Assembly: GCA_910589025.1 (NCBI GenBank)
Contig: CAJURM010000005.1
Coordinates: 1 to 64,000 of the forward strand
Source of the DNA: an uncultured Odoribacter sp.
Lineage (GTDB): Bacteria; Bacteroidota; Bacteroidia; Bacteroidales; Marinifilaceae
Length of the DNA stretch: 64,000 bases
Direction: 5' to 3'
Shown here: positions 34,140 through 43,725 of the stretch, in pieces
How positions within the stretch are numbered: the first letter of the stretch is position 1
How the letters are laid out: each line of letters starts with the position of its first letter
The notes under the pieces: model-generated
The model's input: the letters and a program-made list of their open reading frames with translations, nothing else
The model's database searches: none
What the model was told of the DNA's origin: nothing
Program-made: the position numbers and the translations under genes

Positions 34140-35363
34140 ATGGGTTATTATTACACAAAAAAAGAAGCTGAAAAAGCAATACTTGTAGGCGTAGCACTCC
34201 AGGATGAAGGTATCAGCTACGACCAGATGAGCGAATATTTGGATGAACTGGCATTTCTTGCAGAAACGGCAGGTGCCCAAACCGTAAAAATCTTTACCCA
34301 GAACCTGGACAAACCGGTTCACAGCACTTTTATCGGAAAAGGGAAACTGGAAGAAATCCGCCAATATATCGAAGAAAATGAAACCGACATGGTTATTTTC
34401 GACGACGAACTGAGTCCCACCCAGCTCCGGAATATTGAAAACGAGCTGAAAGGTGTCAAGGTGCTCGACCGTACAAATCTCATTCTGGATATTTTTGCAA
34501 GCCGGGCACGTACGGCCCATGCCAAGACCCAGGTGGAACTGGCACAATACCAATATCTCTTGCCCCGTTTGACCGGAATGTGGACTCACTTGGAGAGACA
34601 GAAAGGCGGTATCGGGCTGAGAGGTCCGGGAGAAACGGAAATCGAAACCGACCGCCGGGTCATCCGGGACAAAATCACCCGGCTGAAAGAACAACTGGAA
34701 AAAATTGACAAGCAAAAAGTCACCCAACGCAAAAACCGGGGGAAACTGGTGCGTGCTGCCTTGGTCGGATACACCAATGTCGGAAAGTCCACCCTAATGA
34801 ACCTGTTAAGCAAATCGGAAGTATTTGCCGAAAACAAACTGTTTGCCACCCTGGACACTACCGTCCGGAAAATCGCTATCCGGAATGTTCCTTTCCTGCT
34901 GGCAGACACCGTGGGGTTTATCCGGAAACTACCGACACACCTTATCGAATCGTTCAAATCCACCCTGGACGAAGTGAGAGAAGCGGATGTTATCCTCCAT
35001 GTAGTGGACATCTCCCACCCTCAATTTGAGGACCAGATGAAAGTCGTCAACGAAACATTAGCCGAACTCATCAAAGAGCCAAAGCCGACTATCATCGTAT
35101 TCAATAAAATTGATGCGTTCACTTATGTAAAAAAAGAAGAGGATGACCTGACACCGGTACAACGCTGCAATTACAGTCTGGACGATCTGAAACAAATGTG
35201 GATGTCAAAACAGAACACGGAAACCGTGTACATCTCTGCCGCTCAGAAAGAAAATATTGAAGAGCTGAAAGAGAAACTCTACACTATTGTTAAAGAGATT
35301 CATTCCGCCCGGTTTCCTTATAACGATTTCTTTTACGAAGAATATAAGGAAGAAGAGGTTTAA
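34140..35363 (+). CDS. hflX: ribosome-associated GTPase HflX
   Basis: 407 residues. The N-terminal HflX domain has STFIGKGKLEEIRQYI and FDDELSPTQLRNIE with the VLDRTNLILDIFASRARTAH segment. A coiled linker carries the signature GGIGLRGPGETEIETDRR. The G domain follows: VGYTNVGKSTLMNLL (G1), DTVGFIRKLP (G3) and NKID (G4). HflX splits stalled or heat-stressed 70S ribosomes. It has a dedicated terminator and no operon partners. Confidence 0.97.
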   Translation: MGYYYTKKEAEKAILVGVALQDEGISYDQMSEYLDELAFLAETAGAQTVKIFTQNLDKPVHSTFIGKGKLEEIRQYIEENETDMVIFDDELSPTQLRNIENELKGVKVLDRTNLILDIFASRARTAHAKTQVELAQYQYLLPRLTGMWTHLERQKGGIGLRGPGETEIETDRRVIRDKITRLKEQLEKIDKQKVTQRKNRGKLVRAALVGYTNVGKSTLMNLLSKSEVFAENKLFATLDTTVRKIAIRNVPFLLADTVGFIRKLPTHLIESFKSTLDEVREADVILHVVDISHPQFEDQMKVVNETLAELIKEPKPTIIVFNKIDAFTYVKKEEDDLTPVQRCNYSLDDLKQMWMSKQNTETVYISAAQKENIEELKEKLYTIVKEIHSARFPYNDFFYEEYKEEEV

Positions 35364-35366
35364 AAG

Positions 35367-35398
35367 AAAAAGAGATGGTTTGTTACCATCTCTTTTTT
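35367..35398. terminator. bidirectional terminator between hflX and tyrS
   Basis: AAAAAGAGATGGT and ACCATCTCTTTTTT pair around a 5-nt loop. A-tract on one side and T-tract on the other allow use in both directions for the convergent genes. Confidence 0.9.
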
Positions 35399-35437
35399 CT
35401 TATACGGAAAGATTAGCTCCGGTTAACTGCACTCGGG

Positions 35438-36727
35438 TTATTTTACAATAACCAAAAAATAGTTTTTCTTTCCGCTCTGGGCCAGAATATATTTTCCGTC
35501 AATCAAATCTCCGGATTTTATCACAGCTTCCTCGTTCACCTTTTCTTTGTTGATGCTGATGGAATTTGCCTTCAATGCCCGTCTTGCTTCTCCTTTGGAA
35601 GACATGACAGAAGTTTTTTCTGCCAGGAAATCCACAATCTGAATACCGGCCTCCAAATCGGCTTTCCGGATTTCAAACTGGGGCACACCGTCAAACACTG
35701 CCAGGAAAGTAGCCTCATCAATTTTACGCAAAGTTTCGGACGTCGCATTGCCAAAGAGAATCTGCGAGGCTTCCAGTGCCGATTCAAAAGCTTCTTCGCC
35801 GTGAATCAGACAAGTAACCTCCTTCGCCAACGTTTTTTGTAATTTACGCAAATGAGGTGCCTGCTGATGCTCGTCAATCAAAGCATCAATTTCGGCAGGA
35901 GGCAAAATAGTAAAGATTTTCACATACTTGGCAGCATCCTCATCCGTCGTATTGAGCCAGAACTGATAAAACTTGTAAGGTGACGTACGCTGAGGATCCA
36001 GCCAGATATTCCCCGATTCCGTTTTACCGAATTTCTTCCCATCGCTTTTTGTCATTAACGGCCAAGTCAAAGCGTAGGCATCCAATCCCTCTTTCCGACG
36101 AATCAATTCCACTCCGGTCGTGATGTTCCCCCATTGATCGGAGCCTCCCATTTGCAGCATGCAACCGTGATTTTTACGCAGATGCAGGAAATCGTATCCC
36201 TGTACCAGCTGGTAAGTAAATTCGGTAAAGGACATTCCCTGTGCCGCTTCCGCACCCAGGCGCTTTTTTACGGAATCTTTGGCCATCATGTAGTTGACCG
36301 TGATGTGTTTTCCGATGTCGCGAATGAAGCCCAAAAATGAAAACTCCTTCATCCAGTCGTAGTTATTCAGCATAATAGCTGCATTGGAAGCCGAAGAATT
36401 GAAATCAATAAACCGGGAAAGCTGGTCTTTGATAGCAGCCATATTCCGGTGTATCGTCTCTTCATCCAGCAAATTACGTTCCTGCGATTTCCCGCTTGGG
36501 TCTCCAATCATCCCCGTAGCACCTCCTATAATAAAAATCGGCTTGTGGCCTGCCATCTGAAAATGTTTCATCATCATCACCGACACCAGGTGTCCCACAT
36601 GCAGCGAATCTGCCGTCGGGTCTATTCCCACATAAGCCGTGGTCTGTCCTTTAGCCAACTGTTCTTCCGTTCCGGGCATAATGTCGTGAATCATGCCCCG
36701 CCACTTTAACTCATCTACAAAATTCAT
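35438..36727 (-). CDS. tyrS: tyrosyl-tRNA synthetase
   Basis: 429 residues, class I enzyme. HIGH-type motif HVGHL in DPTADSLHVGHLVSVMMMKH, tyrosine-binding QGYDFLHL and GGSDQWGNI, KMSKS variant KFGKTESG, and a C-terminal S4-like RNA-binding domain (ARRALKANSISINKEKV). It charges tRNA-Tyr. On the minus strand TACCTTTG at 36782-36789 is a likely -7 element. No T-box like leader is apparent. Confidence 0.97.
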   Translation of the reverse strand: MNFVDELKWRGMIHDIMPGTEEQLAKGQTTAYVGIDPTADSLHVGHLVSVMMMKHFQMAGHKPIFIIGGATGMIGDPSGKSQERNLLDEETIHRNMAAIKDQLSRFIDFNSSASNAAIMLNNYDWMKEFSFLGFIRDIGKHITVNYMMAKDSVKKRLGAEAAQGMSFTEFTYQLVQGYDFLHLRKNHGCMLQMGGSDQWGNITTGVELIRRKEGLDAYALTWPLMTKSDGKKFGKTESGNIWLDPQRTSPYKFYQFWLNTTDEDAAKYVKIFTILPPAEIDALIDEHQQAPHLRKLQKTLAKEVTCLIHGEEAFESALEASQILFGNATSETLRKIDEATFLAVFDGVPQFEIRKADLEAGIQIVDFLAEKTSVMSSKGEARRALKANSISINKEKVNEEAVIKSGDLIDGKYILAQSGKKNYFLVIVK

Positions 36728-36781
36728 TGTTATATATCGTTTTTATCTATTTATAATCCTGTTCAACTCCGGCAAGCACCC

Positions 36782-36789
36782 CAAAGGTA
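36782..36789 (-). promoter_or_regulatory. -7 promoter element of tyrS
   Basis: Plus-strand CAAAGGTA is TACCTTTG on the minus strand, 55 nt before the tyrS ATG. No clear -33 TTTG at standard spacing. Confidence 0.45.
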
Positions 36790-36845
36790 CCTCCGTCAAT
36801 AATACAACGTCCCCGTGGTTTTCCAAAAAATTTTCAGCATGATTG

Positions 36846-37325
36846 TCAGAACCTGATTAGGTTATACGTTTGCTGTGCAAAGGTAAGAAAAGGATGAAAC
36901 AAAAGACTGCCTTCTTTGGTCTCTTTACTTATAAAATGAAATTTGTCATCCAGGACATCTGCAATGAGCAGAGCCACACACAGAATGATAAAATACTTTG
37001 CCACCCCCAGAAAAGTTCCCAAGAGTTTGTTTATCAGCCCCAACGACACCATATCCACAATTTTCGTCAGCACTTTCCCCAGCACACAGATCAGCATCAC
37101 GACGACTAAAAAAGTAACAGCCAACGCAATATATGAAAGATATTTAGACGTAATGTTCAGAAAATCATGCAGGAAATTCTCCGTATATGCGGAATAACGG
37201 ATAGCAATAAACACCCCCAGCACCATGCCTGCCAACGTCGCCACTTCAAAGATAAATCCTTTTGAAAATCCTTTAAAAGCCCCATACAACAGAGGAAGCA
37301 ACAATATAACGTCTATAACATTCAC
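36846..37325 (-). CDS. CvpA family inner-membrane protein
   Basis: 159 residues with four membrane helices. The start MNVIDVILLLPLLYGAFKGF and the GFIFEVATLAGMVLGVFIAIRYS helix are typical of CvpA, a membrane protein required for colicin V export and envelope-stress tolerance in enterobacteria. A CAAAGATA at 37348-37355 gives TATCTTTG on this strand, a good -7 box 22 nt upstream of the start. It lies alone between tyrS and aspS, transcribed away from aspS. Confidence 0.88.
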   Translation of the reverse strand: MNVIDVILLLPLLYGAFKGFSKGFIFEVATLAGMVLGVFIAIRYSAYTENFLHDFLNITSKYLSYIALAVTFLVVVMLICVLGKVLTKIVDMVSLGLINKLLGTFLGVAKYFIILCVALLIADVLDDKFHFISKETKEGSLLFHPFLTFAQQTYNLIRF

Positions 37326-37611
37326 GCCACTTTTAATTTAGGAAAATCAAAGATAGCGTGAATTCTTCACTTTTTCCCATTTTGACAGACAAAAATTAAA
37401 ATCCGGCAGCTTATTAATGCTATCCCGAACTATTTTCAGGTTCCGATTTTTCAATTCCCCATTATTTTCGTATTTTCGTCGTTTGGTAAAATAGGTGTCA
37501 TGAACCCGCAAAAAGGAGACGACTTATTTTCAACGAGCAAAAAAACATAATTAACTTATAATGAGTTGCTCCGGAAAAATCCGGCAAATCATAAAATTTA
37601 AAATCAGTCTA

Positions 37612-39357
37612 ATGTACAGAACTCACACCTGCGGACAACTGAGAATAGAACATGTAAACGAACAGGTTTGCTTAAGCGGTTGGGTGCAGAAAATCCGTAA
37701 CCTCGGAGCCATGACGTTCATCGACCTTCGTGACCGTTACGGCATCACGCAATTAGTCGTAGAGGAATCGGCTTCCGAAGAAATAAAGAAACAGGCCGGA
37801 CAACTGGGCAGGGAATTTGTTATCCAGGTCAAAGGCAAGGTGGTGGAAAGAGCCAGCAAAAACAATAAAATCCCGACAGGCGACATCGAAATTCTGATTA
37901 CGGAACTCCATGTCCTCAACCACTCGGAAATCCCTCCTTTCACCATTGAAGACAATACGGACGGAGGCGACGAAATACGGATGAAATACCGTTATCTGGA
38001 CCTGCGCCGCACCCTGGTCAGAAAAAACCTGGAACTGCGTCACCGGATGGCACACCTGGTCAGAAACTACCTGGACAGTGAGCGCTTCATGGAAGTGGAG
38101 ACTCCGGTACTGATCAAAAGCACACCGGAAGGAGCCCGCGATTTTGTCGTTCCTTCACGCATGAACCAGGGACAGTTTTATGCCCTGCCGCAAAGCCCGC
38201 AGACTTTCAAGCAACTATTGATGGTAGCCGGCTTCGACCGCTATTACCAGATTGTAAAGTGTTTCCGGGACGAAGATTTACGCGCCGACCGCCAACCGGA
38301 ATTTACCCAGATTGACTGTGAAATGTCATTCGTGGAACGGGATGACGTACTAAACATTTTTGAAGGAATGATACGCCACCTGTTCAAGGAACTCCGGGGT
38401 ATTGACATTCCGGAACTCCCGCGCATGAGCTGGCAGGATGCGATGGAATACTACGGTTGCGACAAACCGGACATCCGGTTCGACATGCGGTTTGTCAACT
38501 TAAGCGGCATTGCCAAAAACAAAGAATTTGCCGTTTTCAACGACTCCGAATACATCGGTGCCATTTGTGCTCCGGGATGTGCGGCATACACCCGCAAGCA
38601 ACTGGATGAACTAACGGAATTTGTCAAACGTCCCCAGGTGGGTGCCAAAGGGCTGGTGTACGTAAAATACAACGAAGACGGCACACTGAAATCTTCGGTC
38701 GATAAATTTTATGACGAAAATGACCTGAAGGCGTGGGCAACAACCTGCGATGCCAAGCCGGGCGACCTGATGCTGGTTCTTTGCGGACCGAAAAACAAGA
38801 CTTTAGCCCAATTGTGCGATTTGCGTCTGGAAATGGGAGAACGGCTCGGCTTACGGGATAAAAATGTATTTAAACCGCTGTGGGTCGTTGATTTTCCTCT
38901 GTTGGAATGGGACGAAGAGACACAGCGTTTTTACGCCATGCACCACCCGTTCACTTCGCCCAATCCGGAAGATATTGATATGATGGAAAGTAATCCGGGT
39001 GCCGTACGGGCAAATGCGTACGACATGGTTATCAACGGAGTGGAAGTAGGTGGAGGGTCTATCCGGATTCACGACACCGAATTGCAGCAGCGCATGTTCC
39101 GTTGTCTCGGTTTCACTCCCGAACAAGCGGATAAGCAATTCGGATTCCTGTTGAACGCTTTCAAATACGGCGCACCTCCTCATGGCGGCATAGCCTTCGG
39201 ATTCGACCGTTTGGTATCCATGTTTGCCGGCCTCGACAGCATCCGTGACACCATCGCTTTCCCGAAAAACAACTCGGGACGGGATGTCATGATCGATTCT
39301 CCGTCGGAAATCAGCGAAGAGCAGTTTAAAGAGTTAGGCATAGGATTAACCCGCTAA
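37612..39357 (+). CDS. aspS: aspartyl-tRNA synthetase
   Basis: 581 residues from ATG 37612; the frame is open to an earlier ATG at 37561 but the family starts at MYRTHTCGQLR. An OB-fold anticodon-binding domain (CLSGWVQKIRNLGAMTFIDL) is followed by class II motifs: motif 1 RFMEVETPVL, motif 2 FRDEDLRADRQPEFTQID and motif 3 GIAFGFDRLVSMFAG, with a GAD insert between. It is the first gene of a run aspS-holB-ricT-rhomboid-rhomboid-EEP with short gaps. TATTTTCG at 37471-37478 is a possible -7 element. Confidence 0.97.
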   Translation: MYRTHTCGQLRIEHVNEQVCLSGWVQKIRNLGAMTFIDLRDRYGITQLVVEESASEEIKKQAGQLGREFVIQVKGKVVERASKNNKIPTGDIEILITELHVLNHSEIPPFTIEDNTDGGDEIRMKYRYLDLRRTLVRKNLELRHRMAHLVRNYLDSERFMEVETPVLIKSTPEGARDFVVPSRMNQGQFYALPQSPQTFKQLLMVAGFDRYYQIVKCFRDEDLRADRQPEFTQIDCEMSFVERDDVLNIFEGMIRHLFKELRGIDIPELPRMSWQDAMEYYGCDKPDIRFDMRFVNLSGIAKNKEFAVFNDSEYIGAICAPGCAAYTRKQLDELTEFVKRPQVGAKGLVYVKYNEDGTLKSSVDKFYDENDLKAWATTCDAKPGDLMLVLCGPKNKTLAQLCDLRLEMGERLGLRDKNVFKPLWVVDFPLLEWDEETQRFYAMHHPFTSPNPEDIDMMESNPGAVRANAYDMVINGVEVGGGSIRIHDTELQQRMFRCLGFTPEQADKQFGFLLNAFKYGAPPHGGIAFGFDRLVSMFAGLDSIRDTIAFPKNNSGRDVMIDSPSEISEEQFKELGIGLTR

Positions 39358-39373
39358 CGCCCCGTTTCAGAAC

Positions 39374-40495
39374 ATGTTTAAAGACGTCATCGGACACCAG
39401 GACATCAAGCAACGGCTGATCGCCTCCCTGCAAACGGGACGCATCAGCCATGCCCAGCTTTTTGCCGGCGATACCGGTTACGGCTCTTTGGCTCTGGCTT
39501 TGGCTTTGGCCCAATACGTACTCTGTACAGGTAACAAAAAAGAAGATGCCTGCGGGGAATGTCCTTCCTGCAAACAAATGCGGAAACTCATCCACCCCGA
39601 CTTGCATTTTGTTTTTCCCGTTGTCCGCAAAACCAAATCTCCGGTTAGTGACGAATACATCAACGAATGGCGCAGTCTGTTAACCCGTACCCCCTATTTC
39701 AATCTGGAAGAATGGTACGCCGAAATGGGTATCGAAGACAATGCCCAAGCTGCGATATATACAGAAGAGAGCGGGAATATCCTCCGGAAGCTGAATCTGA
39801 AATCTTTTGAATCGGATTACAAAATCATGGTTATCTGGCTGCCGGAAAAAATGAATCCCGAATGTTCCAACAAACTTCTGAAAATCATCGAGGAGCCTTA
39901 CGACAAAACACTCTTTCTGATGGTTTCCGAACATCCGGAACAGATTATCAACACCATACAATCACGCACCCAACGTATTCATGTCCCGCCGTTGGAACAG
40001 GAAGAAATCAAGCAACACCTTATCCGGGACAAAGGCCTCCAGGAAGGGAAAGCGGCGGAATATGCCCACATCGCCGCCGGCAACTGGTATCGCGCCCTGC
40101 GTCTGCTGAACGAATCGGAAGAGCAGGTGTACAACCAGGAAAAATTCATCAGCCTCATGCGGCTCTGCTGGGAAAGGAAAATGCTTCCGGTGAATGAATG
40201 GGTGGCGGAAATTGCCGGAGCAGGGAGAGAGAAACAGAAAAACTTCTTAGCCCACGCTCTCCGGATGATCCGTGAAAACTTCGTAAAGAATTTCGGCATC
40301 CAGACACTGAACTACATGACAGAACGGGAGAAAAATTTTTCCGTAAAATTCTCTCCCTATATTCACGAAGGAAACGTAATACCCTTATGCGAGGAATTCG
40401 AAAGGGCATACAATGATATAAGCCGCAACGGCAATGCAAAAATTGTCCTGACCGACCTCTGCATCAAAGTGATGCAGAACATCCGTCCTTCATGA
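39374..40495 (+). CDS. holB: DNA polymerase III delta-prime subunit (clamp loader)
   Basis: 373 residues. It opens FKDVIGHQDIKQRLIASLQ, has a zinc module CGECPSCKQM, and a degenerate P-loop GDTGYGSLALA lacking the catalytic Lys-Thr, as expected for delta-prime, which does not hydrolyse ATP. The sensor SRTQRIHVP region (TIQSRTQRI) follows. It is part of the ring that loads the sliding clamp. It starts 16 nt after aspS and is followed 27 nt later by the ricT-like gene, the usual Bacteroidota order. Confidence 0.9.
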   Translation: MFKDVIGHQDIKQRLIASLQTGRISHAQLFAGDTGYGSLALALALAQYVLCTGNKKEDACGECPSCKQMRKLIHPDLHFVFPVVRKTKSPVSDEYINEWRSLLTRTPYFNLEEWYAEMGIEDNAQAAIYTEESGNILRKLNLKSFESDYKIMVIWLPEKMNPECSNKLLKIIEEPYDKTLFLMVSEHPEQIINTIQSRTQRIHVPPLEQEEIKQHLIRDKGLQEGKAAEYAHIAAGNWYRALRLLNESEEQVYNQEKFISLMRLCWERKMLPVNEWVAEIAGAGREKQKNFLAHALRMIRENFVKNFGIQTLNYMTEREKNFSVKFSPYIHEGNVIPLCEEFERAYNDISRNGNAKIVLTDLCIKVMQNIRPS

Positions 40496-40522
40496 CAAAA
40501 ATAAATTTAAGACAACAATGCT

Positions 40523-41923
40523 ATGAATGAAAATAACGACAATATAGTCCCGCAGGAAGAAGAGGCCGGATTGCAGTCCGCACCGGAAATCCAGCTTGAA
40601 AATACGGAAACACCGTCCGAAACAATGCAGACGGAAAAAAGCGACGAAGAGCCTCTCCCGACAACAAAGGCCGACAACGAGCCGCAAGGAAGAACCCCCA
40701 AACAGAAACCGGTTATTGACCACCGGTTATTGGCCGGTAAACTATCGGTGTACAACTGGCTGAAAGACGTACCCAACAACAGTTGCCCGTCTGAAATTGT
40801 GGAAGTAAGATTCAAAAATACACGGAAAGCCTTTTTCAGTAATCCTTCGGGGCTACAGCTCCAGGAAGGTGACATCGTAGCGGTTGAAGCCGCTTTGGGT
40901 CACGACATCGGTATTGTGTCATTGACCGGGGAACTTGTGAAAGAGCAATTGCGGATGAAACGCATCGATCTGGAAAGAAATCCGCTGAAAAAAGTATACC
41001 GGAAAGCCAAACCCCACGATATTGAAAAATGGCAGCAAGCTATCGCGCTGGAACATGAAACCATGATACGTTCCCGCAAAATTGCCGCCGACCTGAAACT
41101 CAATATGAAAATCGGCGACGTGGAATACCAGGGGGACAAAACAAAAGCCATTTTCTATTACATCGCCGAAGATCGGGTGGACTTCCGAACACTGATAAAA
41201 GTCCTGGCAGAAACATTCCATATCCGCATCGAAATGAAGCAAATCGGCGCCCGGCAGGAAGCAGGGCGAATCGGAGGCATCGGCCCCTGCGGTTTGAAAT
41301 TATGCTGCTCGACGTTCATTACCAATTTCATTTCTGTCTCTACCTCTGCTGCCCGGTATCAGGACATCTCCCTGAATCCTCAAAAACTGGCAGGCCAGTG
41401 CGGAAAACTGAAATGCTGCCTGAATTACGAAGTAGATGCTTATATCGACGAACAGAAGGACTTCCCGTCTGCCAACATCACTTTAAATACGGGCGAAGGT
41501 ATGCTTTATCACCAGAAAACGGATATTTTCGGCAGGATGATGTATTATGCTTTCGATAAAGAGGGGAAAGGCGTATTGGTAAAACTGCCCGTAAAACGAA
41601 TCAAGGAAATCATTGCCATGAACCGCAAAGGCATCATCCCTCCCAAAGCAAACGACAAAGAAGAAGAACCGGAAGACATCAAATATACAGACGGCGTAGG
41701 AGAAGAGAGTCTGAGCCGTTTCGATGAAAAGAAACAAAAAAGACGCCGTCCCAAAAACAGGAACAGGAGCAACAACAGCAATAACAACAACAGCGGTAAT
41801 AACAACAGCGGTAATAACGAAAACGGACACAAAGAAAACAACAACCGTCCCAAAAATAATAATCACTCCCGGAATAACCGTCCCAACCGGCGACCGGAAC
41901 AAGGAAATACACCCAAAGAATAA
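40523..41923 (+). CDS. ricT: PSP1-domain protein, RicT/YaaT-like
   Basis: 466 residues. An acidic N-terminal extension (~70 residues) precedes the PSP1 core, with RIDLERNPLKKVYRKA and EHETMIRSRKIA. Conserved cysteines lie in GIGPCGLKLCC and CGKLKCCLNYEV, matching the Fe-S-binding RicT type, whose B. subtilis form works with RicA/RicF in RNA processing. The C-terminal ~60 residues are low complexity: long Asn runs mixed with Arg, Lys, Gly and Pro. This tail suggests RNA binding or condensate formation (inference). Located right after holB. Confidence 0.88.
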   Translation: MNENNDNIVPQEEEAGLQSAPEIQLENTETPSETMQTEKSDEEPLPTTKADNEPQGRTPKQKPVIDHRLLAGKLSVYNWLKDVPNNSCPSEIVEVRFKNTRKAFFSNPSGLQLQEGDIVAVEAALGHDIGIVSLTGELVKEQLRMKRIDLERNPLKKVYRKAKPHDIEKWQQAIALEHETMIRSRKIAADLKLNMKIGDVEYQGDKTKAIFYYIAEDRVDFRTLIKVLAETFHIRIEMKQIGARQEAGRIGGIGPCGLKLCCSTFITNFISVSTSAARYQDISLNPQKLAGQCGKLKCCLNYEVDAYIDEQKDFPSANITLNTGEGMLYHQKTDIFGRMMYYAFDKEGKGVLVKLPVKRIKEIIAMNRKGIIPPKANDKEEEPEDIKYTDGVGEESLSRFDEKKQKRRRPKNRNRSNNSNNNNSGNNNSGNNENGHKENNNRPKNNNHSRNNRPNRRPEQGNTPKE

Positions 41924-41953
41924 CACGAAAAGGACTACCAAACCAGAACATTT

Positions 41954-42772
41954 ATGAATAATTACCGTCCATATTCAGGGATTACGCCCGCAGTCAAAGT
42001 ACTCATCCTCATCAATGCGGTGATGTACTTTCTGACTTTGTTTATCGAACAACGGACGAATATCCGCCTGTCAAATGTACTGGGGCTGCATTTACCCCAA
42101 TCGGAATTTTGGGCGCCCTACCAATACATTACCCACCTGTTCATGCACGGCAGTTTCGGGCACCTGTTTTTCAACATGTTTGCTCTGTTCATGTTCGGAC
42201 GCATTCTTGAGTCGGTATGGGGAACCCGACGGTTTATATTCTATTATTTCGTCACCGGATTGGGGGCAGCCGCATTAAACAGCCTGGTCGGCTGGTGGGA
42301 GTACCACCAAATGTATGAGCAGTTCCTCGCTTTTCAGAACACCCCCCAACCGGAACTTTTAGCAGAATTCATCCGGGCCCACATACCTCATCCGGCATCC
42401 TGGGTATGGGAACTGATAGACAACTGGACGGCTGACCCCGACTCCGTACAATACATCCAGGCAGGAGAAGAGCTCTTCCGGAGGGTGATTACCGAAAGCG
42501 TCAACATCCCGACCATCGGTGCTTCGGGAGCTGTTTTCGGTATCCTTTTAGCCTTCGGTATGCTATTCCCCAATACGGAATTGTATCTGATGTTCCTCCC
42601 TATCCCTGTAAAAGCCAAATATTTTGTCGTCGGATACGGAGTCATTGAATTCTTTCTGGGCATCCAGAACAGTGTAGGTGACAATGTGGCTCACTTCGCC
42701 CACCTGGGAGGAATGCTGTTTGGCTTTTTCCTCATCCGGTACTGGAAGAAAAACCGGAGGAAATTCTACTAA
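41954..42772 (+). CDS. rhomboid-family intramembrane protease 1
   Basis: 272 residues, six membrane helices. The catalytic serine is in the GxSG-type motif IGASGAVFGILLAF and the histidine in HFAHLGGMLFGFFLIRYW; H-x-x-x-N residues are in THLFMHGSFGHLFFNM. Between the third helix and the Ser helix there is a ~75-residue hydrophilic insertion (from EYHQMYEQF to FRRVITESVNIP), long compared with GlpG. It is the first of two adjacent rhomboids, 30 nt after the ricT-like gene. Substrates are unknown. Confidence 0.93.
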   Translation: MNNYRPYSGITPAVKVLILINAVMYFLTLFIEQRTNIRLSNVLGLHLPQSEFWAPYQYITHLFMHGSFGHLFFNMFALFMFGRILESVWGTRRFIFYYFVTGLGAAALNSLVGWWEYHQMYEQFLAFQNTPQPELLAEFIRAHIPHPASWVWELIDNWTADPDSVQYIQAGEELFRRVITESVNIPTIGASGAVFGILLAFGMLFPNTELYLMFLPIPVKAKYFVVGYGVIEFFLGIQNSVGDNVAHFAHLGGMLFGFFLIRYWKKNRRKFY

Positions 42773-42792
42773 ATACTAACCAACGCGATTCG

Positions 42793-43716
42793 ATGTATTA
42801 CGGAAACACAGGAACCCATTTTTCCGGGAACTTATGGAGCGGTCTGAAACACTCTTTCCGCCAGGGTTCTTCCCTGACGAAGCTGATTTACATCAACATC
42901 GGCGTGTTTCTGTTTATTAAAATTGTCAATGCCTTATTCGTTTTAAGCGGCTACCCGGAGACATCGTACGCTATTTTTTTAGACAATCTGGGATTGCCTG
43001 CTTATTGGGGATTTTTTTTATACAAACCGTGGACAATCATAACCTACATGTTCACGCATTTCAGTTTTTTCCATCTCTTGTTCAATATGTTGTGGCTCTA
43101 CTGGTTCGGCAGTTTTTTCCTGAACCATTTCAGCCGCAGGGAACTTACAGGAGTCTATTTTTTAGGCGGATTTTCAGGAGCATTGGTATACCTGCTCTGT
43201 TACAATCTGCTTCCCTTTTTCAGAACTTCTTTATTTCACACCACCGCCATCGGGGCTTCAGCCTCAGTCATGGCTGTTGTCTTTGCAGTATGCTGCTATC
43301 TGCCCCATCAACGCATTTATGTCTTTCTGATAGGCTCCATCAAGCTCATCCATCTGGCACTCTTCACGGCAGTCATTGACCTGCTGAGCATCCCTTCCGC
43401 CAATGCAGGCGGTCACATCGCCCATTTAGGAGGAGCACTGTTCGGGTGTCTTTTTATCGTCGGTATCCGGCATCACCTCAATCCTGCAAGAGGAGCCGCC
43501 TCTTTTTTCCAAAAAATCGGAGGCCTGTTCTCCGGAAGTCCCCGAATGGATGTCCGATACAGGAAACCTGTTTCGCAAATGAACGACCGGGAATACAACG
43601 AATACAAAAAACAAAAAGACGAGCGCATCAACAAAATTTTGGACAAAATTTCCAAATCAGGCTACGAAAGCCTGACCCGAGAAGAAAAAGAAATTCTTTT
43701 TAAATCAGGCAAATAA
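42793..43716 (+). CDS. rhomboid-family intramembrane protease 2
   Basis: 307 residues. Catalytic motifs are IGASASVMAVVFAV (Ser helix) and HIAHLGGALFGCLF (His helix); FTHFSFFHLLFNMLWLYWFG gives the oxyanion-side residues. Unlike its neighbour it has no long loop before the Ser helix, but it has a cytoplasmic C-terminal tail of ~75 residues, highly charged (NDREYNEYKKQKDERINKIL), typical of Bacteroidota rhomboids next to DUF6576-like tails. It starts 20 nt after rhomboid 1. The pair probably arose by old duplication, with distinct substrates. Confidence 0.93.
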   Translation: MYYGNTGTHFSGNLWSGLKHSFRQGSSLTKLIYINIGVFLFIKIVNALFVLSGYPETSYAIFLDNLGLPAYWGFFLYKPWTIITYMFTHFSFFHLLFNMLWLYWFGSFFLNHFSRRELTGVYFLGGFSGALVYLLCYNLLPFFRTSLFHTTAIGASASVMAVVFAVCCYLPHQRIYVFLIGSIKLIHLALFTAVIDLLSIPSANAGGHIAHLGGALFGCLFIVGIRHHLNPARGAASFFQKIGGLFSGSPRMDVRYRKPVSQMNDREYNEYKKQKDERINKILDKISKSGYESLTREEKEILFKSGK

Positions 43717-43725
43717 CCATCCGGC

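Noticed and set aside
41545..41853. poly-Leu frame opposite the ricT tail
   Set aside because: It is the reverse reading of the Asn-rich repeats and gives runs of Leu only for that reason.
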